A DNA stretch of 64,000 nt, taken from Areca catechu. Lineage: Eukaryota; Streptophyta; Magnoliopsida; Arecales; Arecaceae. Under the pieces are notes generated by a model. That model saw only the letters and a program-made list of their open reading frames with translations, did not search any database and was not told the DNA's origin. A program made the position numbers and the translations under genes. The stretch covers positions 44,414,949 through 44,478,948 of the forward strand of contig CM038052.1 in NCBI GenBank assembly GCA_021397845.1, given 5' to 3'. Below, in pieces: positions 20,961 to 33,292 of this stretch; within the stretch, counting starts at the first letter, position 1, and every line of letters begins with the position of its first letter.

Positions 20961-23115
20961 AACCCTTCCAAAGGACCTGAATATTCACCTAACTCTATAG
21001 AGTTCCATTCATGTCCTTCTAGCTGCCCACCAAATACCAGTCCATGCTTTTGAGTCCCTTGCAGATATCATAAAATTTACTTCAATGCCATCCAGTGTTC
21101 CTTACCAGGGTCAACCATGTATCTGCTCACCTGGCTTATAGCATATGCTATGTCTGGCCTGCAATAAACTATAGCATACATCACATTACCCACTGCATTG
21201 GTATATGGAACTCTTTCCATATACTCTCTCTCCTCTGTCTAGGGGCTCTAATTTTTTGAGAGAGAAGTATGACCCAGTAATAGTGTATCTGCTGGTTTGG
21301 CCTTCTCCATCCCAAATCTCTCGAGTACCCTTTTGATGTACCCACCTTATGACAAATGGAGTATTCCTTTGCATCTATCCCTGCAACTCTCCATTCCAAG
21401 GATTTTCTATGCTGATCTCAAATCTTTCATCTCAAATTCATGAGACAATGCTCTCTTCATCCCTTTCACAGCTTTCATACTTCTGCTAGCTATCAATATA
21501 TCATCCACATACAAAAGTAAATAGAGATCATCTATAGTATCCACATCCTTTACATAAACACAATGGTTATGTTCACATCTGAGAAACCCAAGGCTCAAGA
21601 TAAATATATCAAATCTGTGATACCACTAACGAGGTGATTGTTTCAAACCATACAATCACTTTTGGAGTAGACATACCTTGTTCTCCTATCCAATCTCAAT
21701 GAAGCCATCAGGTTGCTTCATGTAGATATCCTTTTCTAGACTTCCATGTAGAAAGGTTGTCTTCACATCCATCTGCTCCAATTCCATATCATGTTTTGCC
21801 ACCAATGACAACAACACCCGAATTGAAGTATGGCATACCATAGAAAAAAACACCTCTATGTAGTCAACTCCCTCCCTTTGTGAATATCCCTTTGCTACCA
21901 GCCTTGCCTTGTATCTCACTCCACCTTGCTCTGAAGGTATTGATTTCTTTATAAACACCTATTTGGAGCCAATAGCATGAGCATCTTTAGATAGATCTAC
22001 CAGCTGTCATGTCTGATTCCTCTTGAGAGATTCCATCTCTCCATCATGCCTTGCATCCATGACTCTTTATCAAGACTTTCCATGGCTTCCACAAAATTTT
22101 CTAGATCTCCATTACAGATATAAGAGCATATGATATAGTTTTATCCATGCCATATCTCACCGGCTTCTAAATTGTGCATTGAGGCTTATGCAATACCACT
22201 CCCCTTGCACTATCCCGCAAGTCTCCTGTCTATGGCTCCTCCTACACCTTCCTTTGAATAGCAAGTTCGACTTGCTTTTCCTTCACCCCTGAAGAATTTT
22301 TCCTGCCCAACTCCACCTCAACTGAAACTCCATTTCCAGTTGATGTTGATGGCCTATCCTTCACCTGTGTAGGGTACTCACTGCTATTCATGTTTGTGAC
22401 TGCACTTCCAACTACAGTCCCCGATTTTTCCAAGATGCTCCTTTCATCAAAAATGACATCCTTACTAATCATTGTCCTCTATGATTAAGGATCCCATAGT
22501 AGGTAACCTTTGACTACTTGTGGATACCCTATGAATATCATCTTCTTTGACTTAGGATCTAGCTTGCTTCTTTCAGTTGCCTCCACATGAACATAGGTTA
22601 GGCAACTAAAGACTTTCAGGTAGCCAAGCTCTACCTTTTTCCCACTCCAAGCTTCTTCCAGAAGTCCCCCATTCAGCTTGAAATATTGGGACCTGTTCAC
22701 AAGAAAACATGACAGAGTAATAACATCACCCCAAAAGGTTTGCTGTAGTGATGACTATAGCCTCATACTCCTTGCCTTCTCCAATAGTGTTCGGCTCATC
22801 CTTTCTGCAATACCATTCTACTGTGGGGTCATCCTCACTGTGTAATGGTGTTTGATCCCATTTTCTCCATAGTAACTTTTGAACTCTTTGCTAGAGTACT
22901 CCCCACCATTATCTGACCGAAGGCAGTTCACATGTCTTCCTATCTCCGTCTTTACTTTAGCTCTCCAGGCCTTGAACTAGGCAAATATATCTAATTTTTC
23001 TCTCATCAGATATACCCACAATTTCCTAGATAAGTCATCAATGAAGGTAACAAAATACCTTGTTCCACCCCTGGAAAAAATAGGTGCTGGTCCCCATACA
23101 TCCGAGTGCACCAAA
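20471..23115 (-). pseudogene. Copia pol of C: integrase (part), RT and RNase H
   Basis: Minus strand from 23115 (right after F) down to the stop at 20471. Integrase: HSDVWGPAP, RYFVTFIDDLSRK, CLRSDNGGEYSSKEF, then NGIAERMSRTLLEKAR with a TAG for the second Gln of TPQQ. RT: RYKARLVAKGYSQREGVDY, ELEQMDVKTTFLHG, and an intact LYVDD. RNase H: FVDASYAGDLDTRRS, ALSTMEAEYI and LHSDSQSAIHLTQNP, ending in KHQSRDC. The RNase H part forms an open frame of 166 codons; everything upstream is interrupted by many stops and frameshifts. From codon VDASYAG onward the gene lies in the LTR. Confidence 0.85.
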
Positions 23116-24363
23116 TGGAAGGGACACTAGAGGCACCAGAATAAGACAGAGGCTTCTCAACTCTCTATGGATTACTTAGTAGCATTTGAGTCCATTTGTA
23201 ATAAAGGCTTAGCCAACTTGAGTTGTCTTTTTATTATTTGAGTCCTGTACCACTCAGCTCATGTTGAGCTAGTCTTCTTTCTGAGTCCTGTACATGTTAG
23301 TCCAAGTCTAGTGAAGACTCATATAAGTGAAGACCAAGCCAGTCCAAGTGAAGACCAACCCAACTGGAATCTATGAAGACCATGGAAGGACTAGGAGAAG
23401 AAATCAGAAGCCCGGGAGATAAATCAGAAGCCCTGGAGCCCTGAATCATAGCCTGAAGCAAAATGGGCCACCCAAGGCCCAGGAGGGGAACCAAAGGGCG
23501 CCAAGCCTTATGCTTACCACCCCTTGGTTGGCCACTAGGGTCATCTCCCTTGGCCGACCAAGGCAAGAGAGAGGAGGAGGAATTTAAGGGACTTTCATCC
23601 TAGACCTACCATGTAGTCTAGTTAGGATTTGGATGGGATTCAAATTCCTAAGTAATGACTATTGTAACCTTACTTGGGGGCCAAGTCTAAGAGTCTATTT
23701 AAGAGACTCTACTCTCTTGTATCAAGGCACTTTTTTTATGAAATATAACTAAATTCTTTCAATTACTGTGTGCTTCCTGCTATGTGCTAAGGGGATTCTA
23801 TTTGAGCCCCTCCTTCTTCCTAGTGTTCTGTGCCCAGTCTCTAGCCACCATCCATCTCTCCAAATCCTGGCCGCCCAACCTCAAACTCTTTTTTTCCTTG
23901 CTATTTTTCCTTTACTACTTCATTCTTGCTTTGTTTTCTAACTCTTGAAAGGCTGTTTGCAGGTCCCTCGATTTCTACAAATCCAACGACTCCAGCCGGT
24001 CAGTGATCGGGTCACCAGGTACAAAGCCAAGAATCTACAGGTCTCCAGCTTGATTTTCCAAGCCGCATCCGGGAGCGAGAGCGATCCCTTCATCTACGAT
24101 TTGCACCAGGTGCATCAACCATTGTCAACTACACCCCCTCTGCCTACCAGTCACTTTATTGGAGAAGAACTAGCCCAACCGAGGCTTCTCAGCCTCGGCG
24201 GTCCTCTTCTTATTGGCTTTTAGGTTTTACTTTGCATGCAGTTGTTTCTTTCTTGCATAGAATTCTCTTCATAGATTAATAGTCTATTCTTTGGGATTTA
24301 GATTCACAACTTAACCTAAAAAAATACAAAAATATATTTGCTTGCAATTTTATTTCCGTATCA
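23116..24363 (+). repeat. 5' LTR of F
   Basis: 1248 bp, TGGAAGGGACACTAGAGG...TCCGTATCA. It shares caccagaataagacagaggcttctcaac with the LTR pieces at 36136 and 63899. A ctatttaagaga TATA-like box lies near 23695, and 'tgtttgcaggtccctcg' near 23953 looks like a splice acceptor or conserved U5 block, also present in E. Confidence 0.88.
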
Positions 24364-24365
24364 TT

Positions 24366-24377
24366 TGATATCAGAGC
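24366..24377 (+). promoter_or_regulatory. Primer-binding site of F
   Basis: TGATATCAGAGC, one mismatch from the initiator tRNA-Met complement, 2 nt after the LTR end. Confidence 0.85.
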
Positions 24378-25397
24378 CTGTTTTGGGCTCAGTTCTCTTT
24401 GGATATTCAGATCGGGTGCTTCACCATGGCCATCCGGTCATAGGAGACTAGTTAGGCTGCAAGACCCTCTCTTTTAAATCTACGGGATCTCTTATAGCTA
24501 TAGGGGTGTCACTGTGAATTGACCCCTGAAGAAGAATACAAAGAGTTCCATTAAGGTTTTTGCATTCTCGGCCTTCTCAGTACATCCCCTGTTGTTTCAA
24601 TTGTTTCTGCCTACATAGAACTTAGAAAATTCTAAAATTTATTTTTCTGAATTATTCATAATTGATATTAATTTTTAGAATCTTCTCAAGAATTATTGCA
24701 ATCTGTGGATTTTCTCCTAGCTGAAACACTGCCTAAAAATAGTTCTGCTCTATTTTGGCAGCAAAGCCGATTTCGGAAAGTTTAGGGTTCTTTAGTATAA
24801 TTTTTTGCATATCTTTAATTTTGGCATGATCACTGCATATTAGGTCATAATATGCAAGTTATCTTTCTATTTTAGAAAATACCAAAATAAAAAAAAAATT
24901 ACATATATCCTTAAAACACCAAAAAAATAGCTAAACCCTAATTTGCATTTTTATCTGCTTGCCATCATTGCATAAATACTTTAAGGGCACTTTCTATATA
25001 TCAGATAAAGGGAGGAGTTGATAACCTCTACTTAGCCCAAAACCACCATCCTTGCATTCTGTCCCAAGCCTAACTTAAAATTAACTAGACTTAATTTTCC
25101 CTAGTGAGCTAGGGACACCTATTAGTCGGGTTCAATCATTGTGGGATGACTAGTGCACCCAATTCATTTCCTATTACTGGATACTGGTGTCTAGGCAAGA
25201 GGTACAGTGTCAAACGATCTAAGCGGATCGGTGTTTCCTTAATTGGGTCCCTATGAGAGTAGGGGGGCCTCCCACCATCCCACCTCTTACCTGGCTAGTT
25301 GAAGGATTAGGATTTGAGTTGTGTGTAAGTTAAGTCAACCCATTCTGATTGGGCTCTAGGTCTAGGCAGCTATTGTTGAGTCAGTATTGAGTCTTGC
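24378..25397 (+). other. Leader of F
   Basis: About 1 kb of untranslated, AT-rich leader, parallel to the leaders of S and E. It contains 'ggtgtctagg', 'ggggcctcccaccatcccacctcttacctggc' as shorter shared phrases, and 'gggctctaggtctagg' just before the gag-like ORF. No ORF of note. Confidence 0.65.
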
Positions 25398-26702
25398 ATG
25401 AGTACTAGATCAGGAGCATCATAGCACCCACCATCTCTACCTTTGGCTGAAACCATGGACGATCTTAAAGCACAGATTAAAGCCCTTACTGAATAGCTAG
25501 CCCAATCCTTAGCCCAGATGAATACCCAGATAACTCAGTCCGATACCCAAACCCAAAATAGACTTGATCACTTAGCCCATAGGTTTGAACATATAGACAA
25601 CCAACTAAGAACCCTAGAGAAAACCCATAGGACCCAGACTAGATCCAAACATGAGCCACCTTTACCCACACTATCCAAATTATATGAACCTAGAACCTAT
25701 GTATCCAAAACCTATGAACATAGATCCTATGCACCCACTCCTTATAAGCCTAATAGACCCATGACCTATAGATCTGAACCCATAGGCCATCGATCGGAAC
25801 CCCATAAGGCTAGTATCCCTAGATATGAACCCAGTATTAATCCACTACCCCTTAGTCAACCTGAACCCACTAGGAGTAGTGCCCATAATCAAAAACCAGG
25901 ACCTAGCCAATTTTTCCTTAGCCGACCTTCCCCTACCACCCTTGTGATTTACAAGGCTTACATTAAAGCAGAAGTGTATGAAGCTGATGTGAACTTTGTG
26001 GATGAGTATGAGGGAGAAGAGGAGACACCTTTAGAAGACCTAGAATTAGTTGACCCTGTAGGTACCCAGGTAGAAGTCAATCTAGAGTTAGTTGACCCTG
26101 ACTATACCCAGCCTAAAGCTATAGTGGAAGAATAATTAGAGGAAGAGAACCCAGAGACTGCAGATAGAACCTTACCTGAGAAAACTATAAAGGAGAGCCA
26201 AATTATAGAGTCTAGTCCTAAAATATACAAACTAGAAGAATTTATTAAGGTACTGATCTCTTTGAATCAGTACCCTCAGGATGAGCCCCCTTCTATAGTT
26301 TCCATTAAGGACCTCTTCCCTGAGATTAGTAACCCAACCTTCTATTATGCAAACCCCGTAGATATACTTCAACCTCATAAGGTTAGCCTCATTAGTCTAG
26401 GATTAGTCCCTGACACCCCTTCTTATATCCTATTGTATCCAACTAATCATGAACCTTTTTCCCTAACCTACCAGACTAATTCTGAACCCACTTCTTATTT
26501 TCTTCCCTTTCCAAACACCTCCAGCATTTCTAGGATCATTAGATTGCACTTAGTTAAGATTAGCATACTGCATACATTCATTACGCATGTTAGATTTGCA
26601 TTTTACTTCTAGCATACTCTGTGGAATTTGCTAGGAGCCCATTATAAATCTTCATGTGCATTCCAAACTAGGATCAAACCTAGAGAACCTATGATCTATT
26701 AG
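25398..26702 (+). pseudogene. Gag-like ORF of F (RT-less family ORF)
   Basis: One frame from ATG 25398 (MSTRSG, matching MTTRAG of S) to TAG 26700, with stops at 25422, 25491, 26133 and 26610. The N-terminal part MDDLKAQIKALTE...HRFEHIDNQLRTLEKTHR looks like a coiled coil. Compared with E, the gag-like segment (KLVHQAKVDW) is missing, and the tyrosine-rich repeat YEPRTYVSKTYEHRSY follows directly. The acidic part (EYEGEEETPLEDLELVDP) and the end (TLWNLLG, QTRIKPRE) match E and S. Decay is by stop codons alone, without frameshift. Confidence 0.65.
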
Positions 26703-26800
26703 GTTTAGGTCCAAAGAGCTCAATAAAATTTTCTTCAATAGGAATGCATAGTCGAGTCTGTTAGGTATTAGTATGAGTCCTTTGTGTCACCTGTTAGGAG

Positions 26801-27390
26801 TCTGCATATGCCCAGCATGTTCACCACCTGCACTAATTTTGAAACAAACTCGATAATTTCCGAAGAAGGGCCAAGAAATTTAATGTTGGAGATTCTGTCA
26901 TGATTAGGCTTAGGCCTGAGCGGTTCCCCCCCGAGACCATTAAAAGGCTTCATACTCGTAGAGCCGGACCTTTTAAAGTGATAGAGAGGGTTGGACCAAA
27001 AGCCTATGTGTTAGATTTGCCTCCGGATTTAGGCATTAGTTTTACCTTCAATATCGCAGACCTGGTTGAGTATAGGAAACCGGCAGTGATACCCGGTGAG
27101 GCCTTTGGACATACTCCTTCCATTGCGAGTGACCCTAACCTAGAGTGTCCACCAATTATTTGGCTTGAGAGAGGAGAACGGATCGAGCGTATCCTAGATG
27201 ATCAAGCCATCATGATCCAGGGCCATGGCTATCAACGCTACCTGTTCCGATGGCAAGGCCTGCCAGAATCGGATGATTCATGGATTTCTCGAGAGGACTT
27301 ATAGTGCCTCGACCCAGACCTTCTCGAGAGATATGTGAGCTAGTGTGACCTTTATTCGACAGGGTCGAGTTCCTCCCACCCTGAGAGAAT
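26801..27390 (+). pseudogene. Integrase C-terminus and chromodomain remnant of F
   Basis: Readable frame with early stops (26834 and 26840), then open from 26843 to the TAG at 27302-27304. Segments: NVGDSVMIRLRPERFPPET, KRLHTRRAGPFKVIERVGP, LPPDLGISFTFNIADLVEY, then the chromodomain ERIERILDDQAI, YLFRWQGLPESDDSW and REDL. The last residues before the 3' LTR match S. No catalytic core is present. Confidence 0.75.
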
Positions 27391-27401
27391 TGGTGGGGAC
27401 A
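27391..27401 (+). repeat. 3' LTR of F, first 11 bp
   Basis: TGGTGGGGACA follows the polypurine tract. The LTR continues at 36136 after the G insertion; ggaca (27397-27401) is the left TSD of G. Confidence 0.8.
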
Positions 27402-29598
27402 TGATAGGGACACAATTATATATTTTATTTCTCCTTATATTTAGTCTATTTGATATATTTATTTTCTCATTGTGATGATTAATGCATAAGTTTATATTTG
27501 AGGATTAATTTTCAGCATTGTTTAATTTTATCCCTTTGATCTCTTACAGATTTTTGATAATTTTTAGAGTTAGAATTGGAAGAAAAGGTTTTTAATGAAG
27601 TTGTAGAGGACAACTTAAGCTTTCCAATAGCATGAACGGAGTGCAAATCGGACTTCAGTTGGGCAAAGAAATGGATTTTGAAGGATTAATCCATGAAATA
27701 GCATGGAATTTAAAGCTGTTGGTTTAATATGAACCAACCAATTGGTTCGTGGAAGGCCCAGACGGTCCATATCCTCCATTGAAGCTGGTCCATGGAATAG
27801 ATCCATGGACCACAGACCAAACCAAGCTCCATCTTCACCTGGGGAGCTATCGGATCTATTTCCCTCGTTGCCGAGAAGCTCTTCATCGTCCGAGAAGTCG
27901 TTGGAGGTCCAAAAATGGCCGGAAATTGGTCCAAGGAAGAGCCACCATCTTCTTCTCCACCGTGAGGAGCTGCCATGTCTTCTTCCTCTTTCCACCATCG
28001 ACCTCATCCTTCCATGGTCAGAAAAATCTGTTCCACCACCATGAGTCGCCATCCGAGTTGCTGTTCTTCTCATCTTCACCATCCAAGCATGCACCAAGAG
28101 CCACCATCATCTGGTTCTTATTCCTCCAAGCCGTGCCCATGTCCATCCAAGACATCATGAGCCTCCATAAAGTTGCCGTCCCTGTTCCGGTTGGCTTCAA
28201 CATGCTGCACTTTGCTTTTTATTCTTCCAAACTGGGCCATGACCGTCCAAAGCACTGATCATTTTTCCTCTTGCTGCTGCCACTTGCCGAAGCACAGTCC
28301 AAGTTCTCCACCAAGCTTGCTGCCTTTTCCCTTGTTCAAGACCAGTCCACCGTGTCCATCGCCATGCATATCCTGCCTCTTGTGTCGAGAGACTGGATGT
28401 CCGAATGAAGGAGGATCACGCCTTCGATCTCAGATCAGGATAACGTCGAGAGCTTCGAGATAACACAACGCGGTGATTGTGTTGGTTGCAGGATCGAAGA
28501 CAGAGAATCGTAAGGAATTGATACCATAGCCCAGCACTGATTTCCCACGGGGTCCGACTCTTTATAAATTAAAGACCATCATTCAACACTAGCAAAGAGG
28601 AGTTCGGTGCAGAGCAGCAGACGCCGAGCAGAATCCAGAGGAGTTCGATCCAGAGCAGCAGAAACCAGAGGAGCAAAAATTTCAAGGAAACGAGTTCTAA
28701 AGGAGATTTCTATTTTCTATTGTAAGGGAGAAGAATAGCAAGAGAAATTTTTTACAGCATGAAAAAGGAAAGAAAATCAAATCAACTTTATGTTTTTTTT
28801 TTTTTTTCATGATTGAGTAATTTATTTGTTTTGATTCAAGGGATAGCTAGCTATGTTAGCAGGGTTGTGAGATTATGATATGAATTTAATATTATTCTTT
28901 TGCTGGATATTTATGTTTCCTAATTTTTATTGTTGATTTATTGTGTAGTTTAATTGATTAAGAGGCCTTTTAATTGATTGTCTACATGATTGATTACTAA
29001 ACTAAGTTCGTAATCCGTAATTGTTATGCAACTTGGTTAAAGTAGTACTTAGACAAAATGATTATGATCCCAATTTTCATCTTTGTCTAAAAAGGAAACA
29101 TAGAATTAATTAAACAATTTATGCTTGTCTAATTATTGTTCATTCTTAGCTTCATCCTAGTATGTAATGCTATCAATGAATGCATGAGGATTGCTTAATA
29201 TCAATTGGTTTATTGGTAAGAATTTAATTTGGGTGCTTGACTTGAATTAATGAATGTAGGGATGATTAGATTTATCTAGCTCCTAGATAAGTCATCAGCT
29301 AAGTATTCAAAGAAAGAATAATATGTTTATATACCAATGATCAATCTGCTAACTAGCGCAAAAACCCCTTGAATCGAACTTAAATTGATTATGAAACAAA
29401 TCTAAATTTAATTAAAGTTTTTCCTTATTTTCATAATTAGTTAGTTGATTTCATAATCATTAAAACCCCCCCGTCTAGTTATTAAATTTGATTATCATAT
29501 TCAGTCTTTAGGGTTCGACCTGGACTCACTAATACTGCAAGAAATATTACAAGAAATAGTGAAACAATAATTAATTTTGGTGAATTCGACAAGCATCA
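27402..29598 (+). repeat. 5' LTR of G
   Basis: 2197 bp. It contains a tttataaatta TATA box at about 28561 followed by the probable transcription start region, and a 'gcagagcagcag' and 'gaatccagagg' purine-rich stretch. ORFs predicted at 27615-28463 on both strands also occur in the other LTR and have no recognisable product. Confidence 0.88.
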
Positions 29599-29604
29599 AA
29601 ATTT

Positions 29605-29621
29605 TAGCACCGTTGTCGGGG
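29605..29621 (+). promoter_or_regulatory. Primer-binding site of G
   Basis: tagcaccgttgtcgggg, a mutated form of the tggcgccgttgccgggg site common in Athila/Tat elements, 6 nt after the LTR end. Confidence 0.8.
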
Positions 29622-29707
29622 ACTGATTTTTTTTTCTAATCAAATTATTTATGGTTTGCAGGTCTTGAGTAAGCACTTTGGTGGTAATTCCTGCTGGTTT
29701 ATGGTTT

Positions 29708-31979
29708 ATGACTCGAACCTCTCATTCGGGTGAATTAAAAATTGATCCAGAAGTTGAAAGAACTTTGCACAGATTAAGGAGAGAAGCTAGGCAAACTTCG
29801 ACAGAGCGAACTTCAACATTTAGGAGAGCACTTGTATCTTCGTCGGTCATCAACATAGCTCTTGAATTAGATTCTAACAGTGGTTCAGAAATAGAGGAAG
29901 TCATGGCTGCAAATAAAAGAACTTTAAAGGAGTTGGCTGCCTCTGATTTAAATCAACAACCTTTGTGCATTGAGTACCCAAATTTAGATGCTACATTTGA
30001 ATTGAAATCGAGAATAATACATTTATTACCTATTTTTTGTGGTCTTGCAGGAGAGGATCCACACAAGCACCTGAAAGAGTTCCATGTGGTGTGTTCAAGC
30101 ATGAAATCGCAAGGAATTTTGGAAAGAACAAATCAAATTGCGAGCTTTTCCATTTTCCTTAGCAGACTTGGCTAAAGATTGGTTGTACATCCTTCCATCT
30201 AGTTCTATTGATTCGTGGAATGAAATGAAGCGATTATTTTTGGAGAAATACTTTCTTGCATCCAGAGCTGCCAACATAATGAAAAAGATATGTGGTATTC
30301 GGTAGAATAGTGGAGAAACATTGTATGAATATTGGGAGTGATTTAAGAGATTATGTGCTAGCTGCCCTCATCATCAGATTAGTGATCAGCTCTTGATTCA
30401 ATATTTTTATGAAGGTTTGATACCAATGGACAGGAGTATGATTGATGCTGCTAGTGGAGGTGCCTTGGTAAATCTAATGCCGGAGGCTGCAAAGAATTTG
30501 ATTTCCATCATGGCAGCGAATTCTTAACAATTTGGGATAAGAACAGATCATACACTTAAGAAAGCGAATGAGGTATGTACATCTTCCCTTGAACAAAGAG
30601 TAGAAGAACTAACCTCTTTTATGCATCAATTTGTTGTAGGAAATAAGCAGCAAGTCCAGGCATGTGGTATTTGCTTAGTCACGGGTCATGCTACGGATAT
30701 GTATCCAACTTTACAAGAGGGAGAACTAGTCCAGCAAGCAAATGTCATAGGTAGCTTTCCATGGCAACCTCAACGTAGATATGATCCATATTCCAACTCG
30801 TACAACCATGGATGGAGAGATCACTCAAACTTGAGCTATGGAAATCAAGCTACTCAGAATCGGTACTAACCTCCATTTCAAGCTAGGCATCAAGTAAATC
30901 AAGGTCTGAATATATCACTTGATGAGATTGTTAAGATGCTGGCAACTAATACACAACAATTTCAACATGAAATAAGAAACAGCATTCAAAATTTGGAGAA
31001 GCAAATTAGTCAACTTGCAATATCAGTGAGCAAGCATGAAGCTAAAGACTCTGGAAAATTGCCCTCTTAAACGATCATAAATCCACGTGAGAATACAAGT
31101 GCTATTACACTACGAAGTGGAAAAGAAATTGAAGCTTCCGCTCAGAAACCTTTAGAAGAGGCCAAGAAAGATCAAGTGGAGAAGGAGACCAAATTCCATG
31201 CTGAAATTTTTTCCAAGGAAAAATCTCAAGCTGTTGTACATAATTCTACTAATTCTGTTCCTCTTCTTTTTCCTAGCAGGTTATCCAAAGTTAAGAAGGA
31301 AGATCAAGAAAGGGAAATCCTTGAGACTTTTTAGAAGGTAGAAGTAAATATTCCTCTATTAGATGCAATCAAGCAAGTCCCAAGGTATGCAAAATTTCTA
31401 AAAGAGTTATGTACTATGAAAAGGAAGCCAAAAGATAATGAGAAAATCAGTATGGTGGAAAATGTGTCTGCAATGATTCAACATAAGTTACCTCCAAAAT
31501 GCAAGGATCCAGGTATATTTACAATTCCATGTATGATTGGTAATACAAAGTTTGAAAATGCCATGCTAGATTTAGGTGCATCCATAAATGTTATGCCATA
31601 TTCAATTTATGCATCTCTGAATTTGGGTCCATTAAAAGAAACAGGTGTAATTATCCAGTTAGCTGATCGTTCTAATGCATACCCGAAGGGATAGTTGAGG
31701 ATGTTTTGGTATAGGTGAATAAGTTGATTTTTCCTGTTGATTTCTATATTTTAAATATGGAAGAAAATACCTCTCCAAATCCTGCCCCAATTTTGTTAGA
31801 AAGACCATTCCTCAAGATAGCAAGAACAAAGATTGATGTTTATGATGGTACCCTTACCATGGAATTTGATGGGGAGCTTGTAAAATTTAATATTTTTGAA
31901 GAAATGAGATATCCTAATGACAGCCAATCTGTGTTTTCTATAGACATAGTTGATGTGTTTGCACAGGAGTCTTTTGAAT
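29708..31979 (+). pseudogene. Athila-type gag and protease of G
   Basis: Gag motifs: LKELAASDLNQQPLCIEYP, FELKSRIIHLLP, FCGLAGEDPHKHLKEFHVVC, then after a frameshift near 30125 LADLAKDWLY, WNEMKRLFLEKYF and YFYEGLIPMDRSMIDAASGG. The zinc knuckle reads C-G-I-C...G-H-A-T-D-M-Y, with the last Cys changed to Tyr. A coiled-coil-like stretch (about 30910-31030) and TLRSGKEIE follow. Protease: FTIPCMIGNTKFENAMLDLGASINVMP (the DLGASI active-site region), with stops after it, then ILLERPFLKIARTKIDV. Stops at 30303, 30342, 30526, 30867, 31068 and 31333 also interrupt the frame. Confidence 0.85.
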
Positions 31980-32371
31980 TGAGAGATATGGATGAAGCTG
32001 GTGTACAAAGAAGGTTGCAATTGTAAGAATTGGAGGAGTTAAGACTTGAAGCATATGAGAATTCAAGAATTTACAAGGATAAGATAAAGGTATTTTATGA
32101 TAAAATGATTGTTAGGAAGCAATTTGTGGTTGGACAAAAAGTTTTGCTTCATAATTCATGACTTAAACTAATGCCTGGTAAATTACGTTCTCATTGGATT
32201 GGCCCTTTTAAAGTTATTAATGTATTTCCTTATGGTGCAGTTGAAGTGCAGAGCTTCGAGACTAACAAAGTGTTCAAGGTGAATGGACATGCACTCAAAC
32301 TATTTTATGAAGGTTTTAAGGAGCATACGATAAATGAAGTGCTACTGAAGGATCCGATTTACTCAGATTGA
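31980..32371 (+). pseudogene. Integrase C-terminus of G, fused to protease by deletion
   Basis: RDMDEAGVQRRLQL, stop, ELEELRLEAYENSR, then KLMPGKLRSHWIGPFKVINVFPYGAVEVQS and KVNGHALKLFYEGF: the integrase C-terminal region of Athila/Tat-type pol. It follows protease-side residues (DIVDVFAQESFEL) in the same frame, so about 3 kb of RT, RNase H and integrase core has been lost at about 31980. Confidence 0.8.
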
Positions 32372-32554
32372 GGAGAACTGCAATGTCGGGCTAACGACAT
32401 TAAACAAATGTGCTGCTTGGGAGGCAACCCAAGGGAGGCCAACTGGCCATGATCAGATTTGCATTCTTTATCCTTTCTCTACTTATATTTGTAGGCATTA
32501 AATCTATTTTTGTCTTTTCTTTGCATTTAGGGCTTTGCATTGAGAGTTGGATAA

Positions 32555-32555
32555 A

Positions 32556-32586
<31 letters not shown>
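32555..32586 (+). repeat. (AAAT)n microsatellite
   Basis: About seven tandem aaat units inside the 3' region of G. Confidence 0.95.
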
Positions 32587-33217
32587 ATTTGAGTGTTTTT
32601 AAGATGTTTCTCCAATGATATCTATGGATTTATGTGCTATAAACTTAGACTAAATTAAGATAAGTGTCATAACATGATTGAATGAATAACTTGCATATTT
32701 AGGCTAAAAGTTGACTTGAGCTTGATTTTGAAATGTAATAACTTGTTTGGTAGACCAAAAACATGTTTGGGTGAGCTTTTGGACCTATACTTATACATGT
32801 TTCTGTTATGAGTATATTCATTCATACTAGGTTATTCTAGAACTTACTTGTAAATGCTAGTCAAGGTTACTAAATTTACATGTACATATAGAAATGATAA
32901 TGGTATATAGGATTTTACACCACTTAGCTTAAATGGCCAACCTTGAATCAATTAACTTTAGTGAACCCACTTTGAGCTTTTAAACTCTTTTGTTGATTGA
33001 AGCCCATATTTATGAGCATTAAACCAATTTATTATCCTTATATTTTACCTATCTCAAGAGCTAGTAGAGCATTAAGATTTGTTTGATGGATTTTGAGACA
33101 AGAGTATGTATTGAATAGGTGTGGGGGGGCTACTGTTGATTGCTATACCTCTCTTTTGAAAAAAATGGAATGTAATGGAAGTAAGATGTTCTTGCCATGT
33201 TTCAATATCTCTTTGCT

Positions 33218-33292
33218 GAAAAAAGGAAAAAAAAAACAAAAAGAAAAAAGAAAAAGAAAAGAAAAAAAAAAGAAGAAGAAAAATAGAAAGTT
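33218..33292 (+). repeat. A/G-rich polypurine run
   Basis: About 75 bases almost wholly A and G (aaaaaagaaaaag-type), inside the 3' region of G. It lies 700 bp from the LTR, so it is probably not the functional polypurine tract. Confidence 0.9.

Noticed and set aside
27615..28463. Cluster of ORFs on both strands, repeated at 34319-35020
   Set aside because: Inside the two LTRs of G; frames differ between the copies, so not a conserved gene.
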